NCBI GenBank assembly: GCA_947498815.1
Contig: CANMLU010000005.1
Span: 62,001-126,000, forward strand
Source: an uncultured Aquimarina sp.
GTDB lineage: Bacteria; Bacteroidota; Bacteroidia; Flavobacteriales; Flavobacteriaceae
Reading direction: 5' to 3'
DNA length: 64,000 bases
Below the pieces are notes generated by a model. It saw nothing but the letters and a program-made list of their open reading frames with translations, was not told the DNA's origin and searched no databases. Position 1 is the first letter of the stretch, and the number at the start of each line of letters is the position of its first letter. This document shows positions 20,087 to 28,423 of this stretch, piece after piece. The position numbers and the translations under genes are program-made.

Positions 20087-21166
20087 ATGATATCAAAAGC
20101 TTACATAAAAATATTTGCTATTCGTTTTTTGATTGTTAACCTGGTCTATTTTTTGGTAAAACTTACCATAGTGCATGATGAAGATGAGATGATGTTTGAT
20201 GCTACCGGTATTTTTTATTACTTCAGTGCTTTTTTTCTTTTAATGCTATCCTGGGAAAGTAATGATTGGTTAATACGGCGTGAGCTAAATTCTGATATCG
20301 ATAAGACTTTGGACATGTCCAATGGTCTTAAAATTTTAGGCATTAATTTGTTGATTGTATTGCCTATTGCCGGGTTGTTATATTATTTAGCCATTTTTGA
20401 ACTTGATCATCTTTGTAAAATTGATGCCAATAATCCTTGGTTAAGATTTAGAATCGATTTTTTTAGAGCTACTGTTTTGGGTTTTGCCGCCATACTTTTT
20501 AATATGTTTTATTTCGCTTTGAAACAAAAGAAAGAGTTAGAAAACAATATGAACAAACTTAAAAAAGAAGCTATGACTTCTAAATACAAGTCATTAAAAA
20601 ATCAAATCAGTCCTCATTTTTTATTCAATAGCTTAAACACTTTAACCTCATTAATGTATGAAGATCGAGACCTTGCTTCGGATTTTGTTTCCAGGTTGGC
20701 TTCATGTTATCGTTATATTTTGGATAACAGAGAAGAAGATCTGGTTAGTTTGGAAAAAGAATTAGGCTTTTTGGACTCTTTTATATTTATGATGAACGTA
20801 AGACATGAAGGAGCGTTAAGTATTACCACACATATTTCTATTGAACCGAAAGAATTTATGATCCCTACGCTCACATTACAAATGCTGGTTGAAAATGCCT
20901 TGAAACACAACTACTTTTCAAAAGAAAAACCATTAGAAATAAGTATAATTTCTATTGATAAGAAGAGTATAGTGATTCAGAATAATTTGCATGTTCGTAA
21001 ACAAAAAGAAGAATCTACAAAATTAGGGTTGAAGAATATACAAAAAAGATATGCTTTTTATACGAACCAAAAGGTAAAAATAGACACTGAAAATGGTTTT
21101 TTTAAAGTTTCCATTCCTCTACTTACAAAAGATATAAAAGAAATGGCTATAGTAAAAGTTTCATAA
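20087..21166 (+). CDS. LytS-type sensor histidine kinase
   Basis: A 359-residue membrane kinase of the His_kinase/LytS family. Four hydrophobic segments occupy about residues 8-150 (for example IRFLIVNLVYFLVKL and LGINLLIVLPIAGLLYYLAI). A short coiled linker leads to the phospho-acceptor motif KNQISPHFLFNSLNTL and the N box LQMLVENALKHNY; the G boxes are reduced, as usual for this family. The gene ends one base before the start codon of the LytTR regulator, so they form a two-gene operon. It is divergent from the TonB receptor gene. The stimulus is unknown; the short periplasmic loops suggest a membrane-level signal. Confidence 0.93.
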   Translation: MISKAYIKIFAIRFLIVNLVYFLVKLTIVHDEDEMMFDATGIFYYFSAFFLLMLSWESNDWLIRRELNSDIDKTLDMSNGLKILGINLLIVLPIAGLLYYLAIFELDHLCKIDANNPWLRFRIDFFRATVLGFAAILFNMFYFALKQKKELENNMNKLKKEAMTSKYKSLKNQISPHFLFNSLNTLTSLMYEDRDLASDFVSRLASCYRYILDNREEDLVSLEKELGFLDSFIFMMNVRHEGALSITTHISIEPKEFMIPTLTLQMLVENALKHNYFSKEKPLEISIISIDKKSIVIQNNLHVRKQKEESTKLGLKNIQKRYAFYTNQKVKIDTENGFFKVSIPLLTKDIKEMAIVKVS

Positions 21167-21167
21167 C

Positions 21168-21926
21168 ATGACTGCAGTAATAATTGAAGATGAAAACATT
21201 GCCTCCAGGCGCCTTGCAAACCTTATTGGAGAATTAGCACCCGAAATTGAAATCGCAGGTCAAATCACCTCTGTAGAAAATGGTCGTCAATGGTTTGACA
21301 CTAACCCGATTCCTGATCTTATTTTTTTGGATATTCAATTAAATGACGGATATGGGTTTGATATTTTGGATTTTCTGGAAGATCATCCTCCAGTAATATT
21401 TACAACGGCATATAACGAATATGCGATTAGAGGTTTTAAATACAATGGACTAGATTATCTTTTAAAACCTATTGACAAAAAGGATTTGAAAAATGCCCTG
21501 GCAAAGTACCGAAAAAACCATTCAAATACATCTACAACTATCGATCAAGATCAATTAGAGCGTATAAAAAACATATTTAATAAAGAATACAAAAAACGTT
21601 TTATGATAAAAGTGGGCAATCACTTTAATACTTTCAGTGTGGAAGATATTGCTTATTTCAAATCTCATGAAGGTATTATTTTCTTGTATTCACATACCGG
21701 ACAACAATATCCAATCGAATATTCTATTGATCAATTAGAAGAAATATTGGATCCTGTCCACTTCTTCAGAATAAACAGAAAATACATGGTTTCGGTTAAA
21801 GCCGTAGTTGAAATTCGTAGTTATTTTAATAGTCGTTTATTACTAAAACTAAAACCAAAAGACGAAGAACAAATCATAGTATCACGTGAACGGACTTCTA
21901 ATTTTAAGAAGTGGTTGGATTTATAA
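21168..21926 (+). CDS. LytTR-family response regulator
   Basis: A 252-residue transcription regulator and partner of the LytS kinase. The receiver domain (residues 1-120) has the acidic pair in IIEDEN, phospho-acceptor Asp55 in LIFLDIQLNDG, a Thr in VIFTTAYNEYA and the conserved Lys in LLKPIDKKD. The LytTR DNA-binding domain (about 145-250) shows FMIKVGNHFNTFSVEDI, FKSHEGIIFLYS, HFFRINRKYMVS and the C-terminal VSRERTSNFKKWLDL. LytTR proteins bind direct repeats upstream of targets, and the divergent TonB receptor promoter region (19838-20086) is the obvious place to look. An inverted repeat follows the stop. Confidence 0.94.
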   Translation: MTAVIIEDENIASRRLANLIGELAPEIEIAGQITSVENGRQWFDTNPIPDLIFLDIQLNDGYGFDILDFLEDHPPVIFTTAYNEYAIRGFKYNGLDYLLKPIDKKDLKNALAKYRKNHSNTSTTIDQDQLERIKNIFNKEYKKRFMIKVGNHFNTFSVEDIAYFKSHEGIIFLYSHTGQQYPIEYSIDQLEEILDPVHFFRINRKYMVSVKAVVEIRSYFNSRLLLKLKPKDEEQIIVSRERTSNFKKWLDL

Positions 21927-21940
21927 AAATAAAAGTGGGT

Positions 21941-22058
21941 GTCTGAAAAGACTCAAAAACCGTCATTACGAAAAATTTCAATTTTGAAGTAATCTGTTTT
22001 TCAGTAACTTAAATTCGACAGATTCCTTCTCTATGCTCGGAATGACGACTTTTCAGAC
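21941..22058. repeat. Long imperfect palindromic intergenic element (copy 1)
   Basis: Two nested arms are visible: GTCTGAAAAG (21941-21950) pairs exactly with CTTTTCAGAC (22049-22058), and CGTCATTACGA (21961-21971) pairs with TCGGAATGACG (22037-22047) with one mismatch. The inner arms and the AGTAATCTG and CAGATT segments resemble the element at 62621-62716. It sits between convergent genes and could work as a bidirectional terminator or be a MITE-like repeat. Confidence 0.6.
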
Positions 22059-22084
22059 CTCCTTTAAATTGAAATTATTCTTCT

Positions 22085-22270
22085 TTATTTATCTTTTTCT
22101 GAATTATCCGGATCACTTTTCGATTTTAAGCGCTTAGCATCCTTCAAACCTTTATGGATCATCCACTCTAATTGACCATTAACACTACGAAACTCATCAT
22201 CGGCCCATTTCTCAATCAGCTTAAACGTTTCGGGGTCAATCCTAAGAACAAATGATTTCTTTTTACTCAT
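22085..22270 (-). CDS. Small ribbon-helix-helix (Arc-like) DNA-binding protein
   Basis: A 61-residue protein. KKSFVLRIDPETFKLIEKWA gives the ribbon strand and first helix, and FRSVNGQLEWMIHKGLKDA the second, which fits the Arc/MetJ ribbon-helix-helix fold; the last 15 residues are charged and probably disordered. The start lies three bases after the SPFH gene stop, so the two are cotranscribed. Proteins of this size often autoregulate their operon. It could be an antitoxin, but no toxin-like ORF is adjacent, and the partner is a long SPFH protein instead. Confidence 0.75.
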   Translation of the reverse strand: MSKKKSFVLRIDPETFKLIEKWADDEFRSVNGQLEWMIHKGLKDAKRLKSKSDPDNSEKDK

Positions 22271-22273
22271 AAA

Positions 22274-23128
22274 TTATGAATGTAATGTACCCGTATTAAT
22301 TACAGGGGTAGCTTCTTTATCTCCGCACAGCACCACCATCAAATTACTAACCATAGATGCCTTTTTATCATCATCAAATTCGATTATACCATCTTCAGAT
22401 AGTTTTAATAGCGCATCTTCTACCATCCCAACAGCTCCTTCAACAATTTTTTTACGAGCAGCTACAATAGCAACAGCTTGTTGCCTTTTGAGCATAGAGC
22501 TTGCAATTTCGGGTGCATAGGCCAAATATCCTATTCGGGCTTCCATAACCTCGATCCCAGCCATAGCTAATCGTTCTGTTATTTCGTCTTCTAATGCTTC
22601 ATTGACCTCATCCATCCCCGATCTTAAAGTCATTTCTTCTTGTTTATCATCAAAACTGTCATAAGAATAAGAGCCTGCAAGTTTTCGTACAGCTGCATCG
22701 GTTTGTACTCTCACGAATTCTTCGTAATGATCAACATCGAAAGCAGCTTTATACGTATCACTTACTTTCCAAACTAAAATTACATTAATCAAAATTGGAT
22801 TCCCAATCTTATCATTCACTTTTAATCGCTCACTATCAAAGTTACGTGCTCTTAATGAAATTCTTTGTCGTGTATAAAAAGGATTGGTCCAAAAGAATCC
22901 ATTATCCTTAACGGTTCCTTTATAGGCACCAAAAAGCACCATTACTTTTGAACTGTTGGGATTCACAACAAAGAAACCTTTAACAATAAAAATTACGGCG
23001 AGTATGAGTAATAGGAATAATGGATTTTCTGTCATAATTAAACCAACAACTATAGTTACTATAACTAATAATAACACCACTAAAACCACATAACCATTAC
23101 TTGCTTTTATATTCTGTTCGTTTTTCAT
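22274..23128 (-). CDS. SPFH domain (band 7) membrane protein
   Basis: A 284-residue stomatin/flotillin-like protein. Two adjacent hydrophobic segments (about residues 12-48) anchor it, followed directly by the SPFH domain: GFFVVNPNSSKVMVLFGAYKGTV, FDSERLKVNDKIGNPILI, VRKLAGSYSYDSFDD and the helical region after AMAGIEVMEARIGYLAYAPEIASSMLKR. SPFH proteins assemble into large membrane-associated oligomers linked to membrane microdomains and protease control. No NfeD partner is present; instead it is followed by the small RHH protein. Function in this organism is unknown. Confidence 0.88.
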   Translation of the reverse strand: MKNEQNIKASNGYVVLVVLLLVIVTIVVGLIMTENPLFLLLILAVIFIVKGFFVVNPNSSKVMVLFGAYKGTVKDNGFFWTNPFYTRQRISLRARNFDSERLKVNDKIGNPILINVILVWKVSDTYKAAFDVDHYEEFVRVQTDAAVRKLAGSYSYDSFDDKQEEMTLRSGMDEVNEALEDEITERLAMAGIEVMEARIGYLAYAPEIASSMLKRQQAVAIVAARKKIVEGAVGMVEDALLKLSEDGIIEFDDDKKASMVSNLMVVLCGDKEATPVINTGTLHS

Positions 23129-23214
23129 AATAATATCATTTTGATATCACAATAATACAAATAAAATTTTGATTTTAAAAATCCGCTACATTTTATATTG
23201 AGTCTTTTGGGCAT

Positions 23215-23242
23215 AAAAAATGCTCCTTTATTAGGAGCATTT
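23215..23242 (-). terminator. Rho-independent terminator of the REC-kinase gene
   Basis: AAATGCTCCT (23218-23227) and AGGAGCATTT (23233-23242) form a perfect 10-bp stem with a TTATT loop. Read on the minus strand the hairpin ends in a run of six T. It follows the REC-histidine kinase stop at 23273 by 30 bases. Confidence 0.85.
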
Positions 23243-23272
23243 AGAATTTATCATAAGAATTAAATATTTCAG

Positions 23273-24427
23273 TTAATTTTCAATTGGAAGCGTAAAACTA
23301 AAGGTGCTGCCTTCACCCAATACGCTCTCTACCGATAAAGTCCCTTTATTTTGTTCGACCAGCTCTCTGCATAACATAAGCCCTAATCCGGTGCCTAATT
23401 CGCCAGAAGTTCCTCTTTGAGAAGAGACTTTTTTGTCATTAAAGATAATATCTATAGTTTCGGTATCCATACCAACCCCCGTATCGATTACAGAAATCTT
23501 AACAGATTCATGTGTAGATTCAGAGTCCACAGTAATCTTATCTCCTTTTGACGTAAATTTAACGGCATTCGCAAATAGGTTTCTTGTCACAAATGATATT
23601 ATATTTTTATCCCCATGTACTATATCTTCAAGATTTACCTGATTACAAAATTCAATATTTTTCTTTTGGATTTTTTCTTTATACAAATCAAAGATTTCCT
23701 GAGTTACTTCATATAAGTTTATATCCGTCTTGTTGACTTCAATATTTTCTAATTGCGACTTTACCCAGTATAACAAGTTATCCATCAATGCTTGCACACT
23801 ATGTAACTCTTGTTGCACCAGATTAGTATACCTCGTAAGCATTTGCGGATCCATCTCAATTTCATCGTCATTAAAAATCCGTAATAATCCATCCAAAGTG
23901 GACAATGGCGCCCTCACATCATGAGAAATAATCGTAAATATTTTATCCTTAAGTCTATTTAGTTTTTGGAGTTCTTCATGCTGACTTGAAATCAGCAATG
24001 CTTGATTTGCAATCTCATTATTACTTTTTTTAATTTCCAAATATGCCTTTTGCAGTTTAAGTGTTGCATTAACTCTAGCCATAAATTCGAGTTTATCAAA
24101 TGGCTTTTTAAGATAATCATGCACCCCTGCTTCAAAACTCTCTTTCATTGATTCTGCATCTATTTTTACGGCAGAAATCATAATAAAAGGAATATCTTTT
24201 GTGAGATTTGATTCTTTAAGAACTCGCAGTAATTGAAGCCCATTCATTTCTGGCATTTCCCAATCAGAAAGAATTAAATCGGGTACTGTTTTCTCTATTA
24301 ACGAAAGTGCTATCTTCCCATTTGGAGCGGAATATATTTTTTTTCCAAGCCCCATTTCTTTCAATAACAGGCTTATGAATTTAATATTTTCGGGTTGGTC
24401 ATCTACCACCAATATAGAATACTCCAT
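23273..24427 (-). CDS. Receiver-histidine kinase (REC-HK) protein
   Basis: A soluble 384-residue protein with a REC domain placed before a kinase core. REC: VVDDQPEN, phospho-acceptor Asp55 in LILSDWEMPEMNG and Lys108 in YLKKPF. A helical linker (about 120-160) leads to HisKA with His169 in IISHDVRAPLS, then the N box VTRNLFANAVKF and G boxes DTGVGMD and GLGLMLCRELVEQ. This order suits a kinase gated by phosphorylation of its own receiver. It starts 35 bases after the propeller kinase gene on the same strand, so the propeller kinase may phosphorylate its REC domain. No DNA-binding domain is present. Confidence 0.92.
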   Translation of the reverse strand: MEYSILVVDDQPENIKFISLLLKEMGLGKKIYSAPNGKIALSLIEKTVPDLILSDWEMPEMNGLQLLRVLKESNLTKDIPFIMISAVKIDAESMKESFEAGVHDYLKKPFDKLEFMARVNATLKLQKAYLEIKKSNNEIANQALLISSQHEELQKLNRLKDKIFTIISHDVRAPLSTLDGLLRIFNDDEIEMDPQMLTRYTNLVQQELHSVQALMDNLLYWVKSQLENIEVNKTDINLYEVTQEIFDLYKEKIQKKNIEFCNQVNLEDIVHGDKNIISFVTRNLFANAVKFTSKGDKITVDSESTHESVKISVIDTGVGMDTETIDIIFNDKKVSSQRGTSGELGTGLGLMLCRELVEQNKGTLSVESVLGEGSTFSFTLPIEN

Positions 24428-24462
24428 CGTCGGGGAACAGGTTTATTAAGGTTATTCAAATT

Positions 24463-27400
24463 TTAATTCACAGATGCTTTTGTGGTAATTTTCTTTAGGT
24501 ATGTAAAAGCATTTTCATCAAAGCGAGTAAGCGCCTCCATCATCAAATTCTTCCATGTCTTAATGTTTTCGGTTTCGCATTCGGTTAAACTATCAAAAAC
24601 CTCTAGCCACTCACCCATTTCGTAAATTGTTAAGGTATTAATTTTTTCTGAAAACGAACTAAAAGCATCCAAATCTTTTATCTCGAATTTTAAGGTATTT
24701 AAAGGATTCTCCTCTTCAATGTTTTTAGTATTGTTTTGTGTTTGAGCGACGATGCTGTCTTCAAGTTTTGGAAGACTAAAAAAGAAAGAACTCCCAGTAT
24801 TCATTTTGGACTCAGCCCAAATTTTACCATGGTGTGCTTCTACCGCCATCTTGCAGAAAGTAAGTCCTAATCCTGTGGACCTCGATCCACCTGAATCTCT
24901 TGCTTCTACTTGAGAAAATTTTGTAAATATAGAAGATAATTGATTTTCAGGAATTCCTTTTCCTTCATCTTTGATACATACAACAATTTGGTCAGCATTA
25001 TTTTCTATTCCAGAAATTTCAATTTTGCTATCCGTTTCGGAAAATTTAATAGCATTGGTCAATAAATTCACAAAAACTCGTTCTATGACTTTTTGATCAA
25101 CATTGACATTTGATTCTTCTTTTAAAGTGTTTATAATTTGTATTCTTTTTTCTTTAGCTAAAACGTCTACTTGACCTACAGCATCCAATAATAAGTTTTT
25201 GAGGTTAACACTTGTTAAATCAACTTTGACATCAGTATTCTCAAACTTTTGCACCTCTAACATATTCTCGATCAGGTGGAGCATCCTCTCACCAGATTTG
25301 TTAATACTTTTGAGGTTTGCATCTTCTAAATTTTCTGAGGAATAACCTAGAATCGTAACCAAGGGGTTTTTAAGATCATGGGCTAGCATACTAGTAAATT
25401 CATCTTTAAAACCTTCTAACTTCTTTAATTGCCTATATGCTTCTTCAGTTTTATCTTTCTCGATTCCAAGAGCTATATTCTTTTCTTGAATCGTCTTGGT
25501 TCGTTTTTCTACCGTTTTCTCGAGTAATTTATTACGTTTTCTTACCTGATTTATCTTTACCTTATAATAACTATATATAGATATTAGTACTATTAATACC
25601 ATACCTACTCTAAAATACCAGGTCATATACCATGGTGGCGGAATAAATAAAGAAATACTTGTATATTGTTCATTCCACTGTCCATCACCATTTGTAGATT
25701 TCACCCTTAATTCATAATTACCAGGATCTAGATTAGTAAACTCCAGGTATCTATTCTCATTCATTGAACGCCAATCCTCATCTTGTCCTATCAATTGATA
25801 TGCATAACTAATCCCATTGGTTTTATTCGCGTTAATGGCTGCATATTGGAAGGTTATTCGATCTTTAAAGGGTATTTCTAATTTTTGAGGAATATGCCCG
25901 TATAAACTATCTTCGACCTTAACATTTGTAAAGGCCACTTTCGGAAATGATGTAGTTGACGTTACATTTTTAGGATCAAAATATGTAACCCCATTTTTAC
26001 CGCCAAAATATAATATCCCATTGGTTGTTTTGGCATAAGCCTCTAGATTATAATCATCACTCCCAAGCCCATCATTCGTCGTATAATTAGTAAAAGTTTC
26101 TTCGACAGGATTGAAACGTGATAATCCATTATTCGTGCTTATCCAATAGGTTTCTTTATGATCTAGTAACATTCCCATTGTAGAATTATTAGATAATCCA
26201 TCATTTTCGGTATAGTTAAGAAATTTTTTTTCTTTATAATAGAACTTATTAATTCCGCCTCCAAGTGTGGTTATCCAGAAAAAATCTTTATCTGGCTCTT
26301 CAAAAATGTGTAACGTCTTATGGTTATTAAGGCTATATTCTCTCTGAGAGTCAGGTAAATATCTTTCGAACTCACCAGTGTCTTTATTATAGGCGTTAAG
26401 CCCACCCCCATAGGTACATATCCATATCAATCCATCTTTATCTTGATAGAAAGAAGTAATATGATCGTCGCTAATCGATTGTAAATCGTTTTGATCATGT
26501 GTTATCGATCTGAAATCATCCGTTTTGGGTTGATAAATATTAATTCCTCCTCCATAGGTGCCAATCCAAAATTCTCCATCGTCATCCTCAAACAAGGCTG
26601 TTATTATATTGTGATTAAGGCCATTGTTTTTATTGGGATGTGGTACATAACGTTTAAAAGTACCTGTATTCTTATCAAATCTATTAAGGCCGCCTCCCCA
26701 CGTACCTACCCACATAACATTATTACGATCTTCATAAATAATCCGTACCCAATCATGACTTATTGAAGTAGGATCATTTTCATCATATCGGTAGTGTTTA
26801 AATTCATTGGTTTTTGGATCATACATATTCAGTCCACCACCAAAAGTACCAAACCACAATACATCCTGATTATTGATGTACATGCAATACACATTATTAT
26901 TACTCAATGTATTTATATCTTTCGGGTTGGTCTTTATAGTTCGAAAAGGAGTAGAAATAACTTTATCAAATCCTTTCATATAGAAACCTACGTATAAAAC
27001 TTCGTTAGACCCTGCAAATATGCTACTTACATCATTATCGAATAATGAATTAGCATTGTATGGGTTTTTTAAATAGCTATGGAACCGATTTTCATTATAC
27101 GAAAAATAAGAAAGCCCTTTGGTAGCACTTCCGATCCAAATTAAACCTTGATGTCCTTTATTAATAGTTTTAATTTTATCTCCGGCATTATAACCATATA
27201 CTTTATCTTGAATTTTATACAAAACAAATGAATTGGTATCCATATCGTACCTTACCAAACCATCAGTATCAGTTCCTATCCAGGTATTTCCTTTTGTATC
27301 GGCATAGAGACTCCAAATAACTTCACTGCTGAACATATTTGTATCCAGAAAACTAATTACCTTTGATCTATCAACAGATATCTTAAAGAGACCTAGATTC

Positions 27401-28008
27401 TCTGTAGCTACCCATAAATTACCAGAAATATCTTCGGTAATTGCACTTACTTTTGCATTTTTAGGAAGTAAACTTACTTGTTCAAAACTCTTATTAGACC
27501 TGGAAAAAACGAACAATCCTTGACCTTCAGAACCTACATAAAAGGTGCCATGCTTATCCTCGAACAGAGCTTTTACAGCCAGAGTACCAGATGATTCATT
27601 GCTTTCTTTTATAAAATAATTTGTAAAATTGTCCGCTTTGCGATTGTATCTACTCAAGCCAGTTTTTGTTCCAAACCAAAGTGTTTTATTACTATCCTCA
27701 ATAATTGTCCAAACAGAATTATCCGAAATAGAAGAATTATTACCGAACTCATTACTATAAGAAGTAAAACTATATCCATCAAACTTATTAACTCCCCCAA
27801 AATTAGCTATCCATAGGTAATCTTCTGAATCCTGATATATAAAATTCACACTACTCTGATTCAGTCCATCCTGTTTTCCATAATGCGAAAATTTTTGCGA
27901 TATTTTCTGAGCAGTACCTGTGAAACAAAAAAACAATAATCCTAGTGCTAAGAGAAGATTTCTCCTACTAATACATGGATGATCATAAATTTCTCTTGTT
28001 GTCCTCAT
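24463..28008 (-). CDS. Two-component propeller sensor histidine kinase with C-terminal helical extension
   Basis: A 1181-residue membrane sensor. The N-terminus has an Arg-rich start and hydrophobic helix (LLLALGLLFFCFTGTAQ). Residues ~35-720 carry about 14 reg_prop repeats of the form LWIGT..GGLN..D (many GGGLN/GGGIN copies), folding as two beta-propellers; Y_Y_Y domain near 725-785; membrane helix near 795-815; HisKA with His near 876 (LAHDLKNPLVTILGYS); then N box and G boxes (DEGKGIPE, GLGLTFCKMAVEAHHG). It resembles hybrid two-component regulators but has no REC or AraC domain. Instead ~100 extra residues follow the ATPase, with FEIKDLDAFSSF and IYEMGEWLEVF. The REC-kinase gene follows by 35 bases. 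Confidence 0.93.
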   Translation of the reverse strand: MRTTREIYDHPCISRRNLLLALGLLFFCFTGTAQKISQKFSHYGKQDGLNQSSVNFIYQDSEDYLWIANFGGVNKFDGYSFTSYSNEFGNNSSISDNSVWTIIEDSNKTLWFGTKTGLSRYNRKADNFTNYFIKESNESSGTLAVKALFEDKHGTFYVGSEGQGLFVFSRSNKSFEQVSLLPKNAKVSAITEDISGNLWVATENLGLFKISVDRSKVISFLDTNMFSSEVIWSLYADTKGNTWIGTDTDGLVRYDMDTNSFVLYKIQDKVYGYNAGDKIKTINKGHQGLIWIGSATKGLSYFSYNENRFHSYLKNPYNANSLFDNDVSSIFAGSNEVLYVGFYMKGFDKVISTPFRTIKTNPKDINTLSNNNVYCMYINNQDVLWFGTFGGGLNMYDPKTNEFKHYRYDENDPTSISHDWVRIIYEDRNNVMWVGTWGGGLNRFDKNTGTFKRYVPHPNKNNGLNHNIITALFEDDDGEFWIGTYGGGINIYQPKTDDFRSITHDQNDLQSISDDHITSFYQDKDGLIWICTYGGGLNAYNKDTGEFERYLPDSQREYSLNNHKTLHIFEEPDKDFFWITTLGGGINKFYYKEKKFLNYTENDGLSNNSTMGMLLDHKETYWISTNNGLSRFNPVEETFTNYTTNDGLGSDDYNLEAYAKTTNGILYFGGKNGVTYFDPKNVTSTTSFPKVAFTNVKVEDSLYGHIPQKLEIPFKDRITFQYAAINANKTNGISYAYQLIGQDEDWRSMNENRYLEFTNLDPGNYELRVKSTNGDGQWNEQYTSISLFIPPPWYMTWYFRVGMVLIVLISIYSYYKVKINQVRKRNKLLEKTVEKRTKTIQEKNIALGIEKDKTEEAYRQLKKLEGFKDEFTSMLAHDLKNPLVTILGYSSENLEDANLKSINKSGERMLHLIENMLEVQKFENTDVKVDLTSVNLKNLLLDAVGQVDVLAKEKRIQIINTLKEESNVNVDQKVIERVFVNLLTNAIKFSETDSKIEISGIENNADQIVVCIKDEGKGIPENQLSSIFTKFSQVEARDSGGSRSTGLGLTFCKMAVEAHHGKIWAESKMNTGSSFFFSLPKLEDSIVAQTQNNTKNIEEENPLNTLKFEIKDLDAFSSFSEKINTLTIYEMGEWLEVFDSLTECETENIKTWKNLMMEALTRFDENAFTYLKKITTKASVN

Positions 28009-28423
28009 TTTTGTTAAAAACTACAGTAATTTTATAGTTCCGGAAACGTAAATTTCAGGAATTTTGACAGATGATGAATATAAACATAAAGATAGTCGGA
28101 ATAAACAAGATTTATTAATTAATAGAATTAAACAATTTTAAGATTTAATTAACACCTTAGCTACTAACCAATTAACGAGCATAATTCACGCAAATCTTAT
28201 GGAAAACCACAGTTTATACTACGTTTATCCCACAAAAAGTATACTTGATTCTAGAACATATTTTTGTAAAAAAAAACCTACCTTTACTTAAAATTTTATA
28301 ATTTAATTACAACTTGTTTAAGTTTTGATAAAAATAGTTAATATTCCATACCCATTTAATATTTTCTGTTTAAGAAACCATTAGCAACACAAATTATTAA
28401 AGCAAAGAAATCATTAAACATTA
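28009..28423. other. AT-rich intergenic region between divergent signalling operons
   Basis: A 415-base gap between the propeller kinase gene (leftward) and the PAS kinase gene (rightward). It is strongly AT-rich with no ORF, hairpin or repeat that I can support. It must hold the promoters for both operons, but I found no exact TAnnTTTG box at a convincing position. Confidence 0.5.

Noticed and set aside
22085-23128. Toxin-antitoxin pair (RHH protein with the SPFH gene)
   Set aside because: The partner is a long membrane SPFH protein, not a toxin, and no small toxin-like ORF is adjacent.
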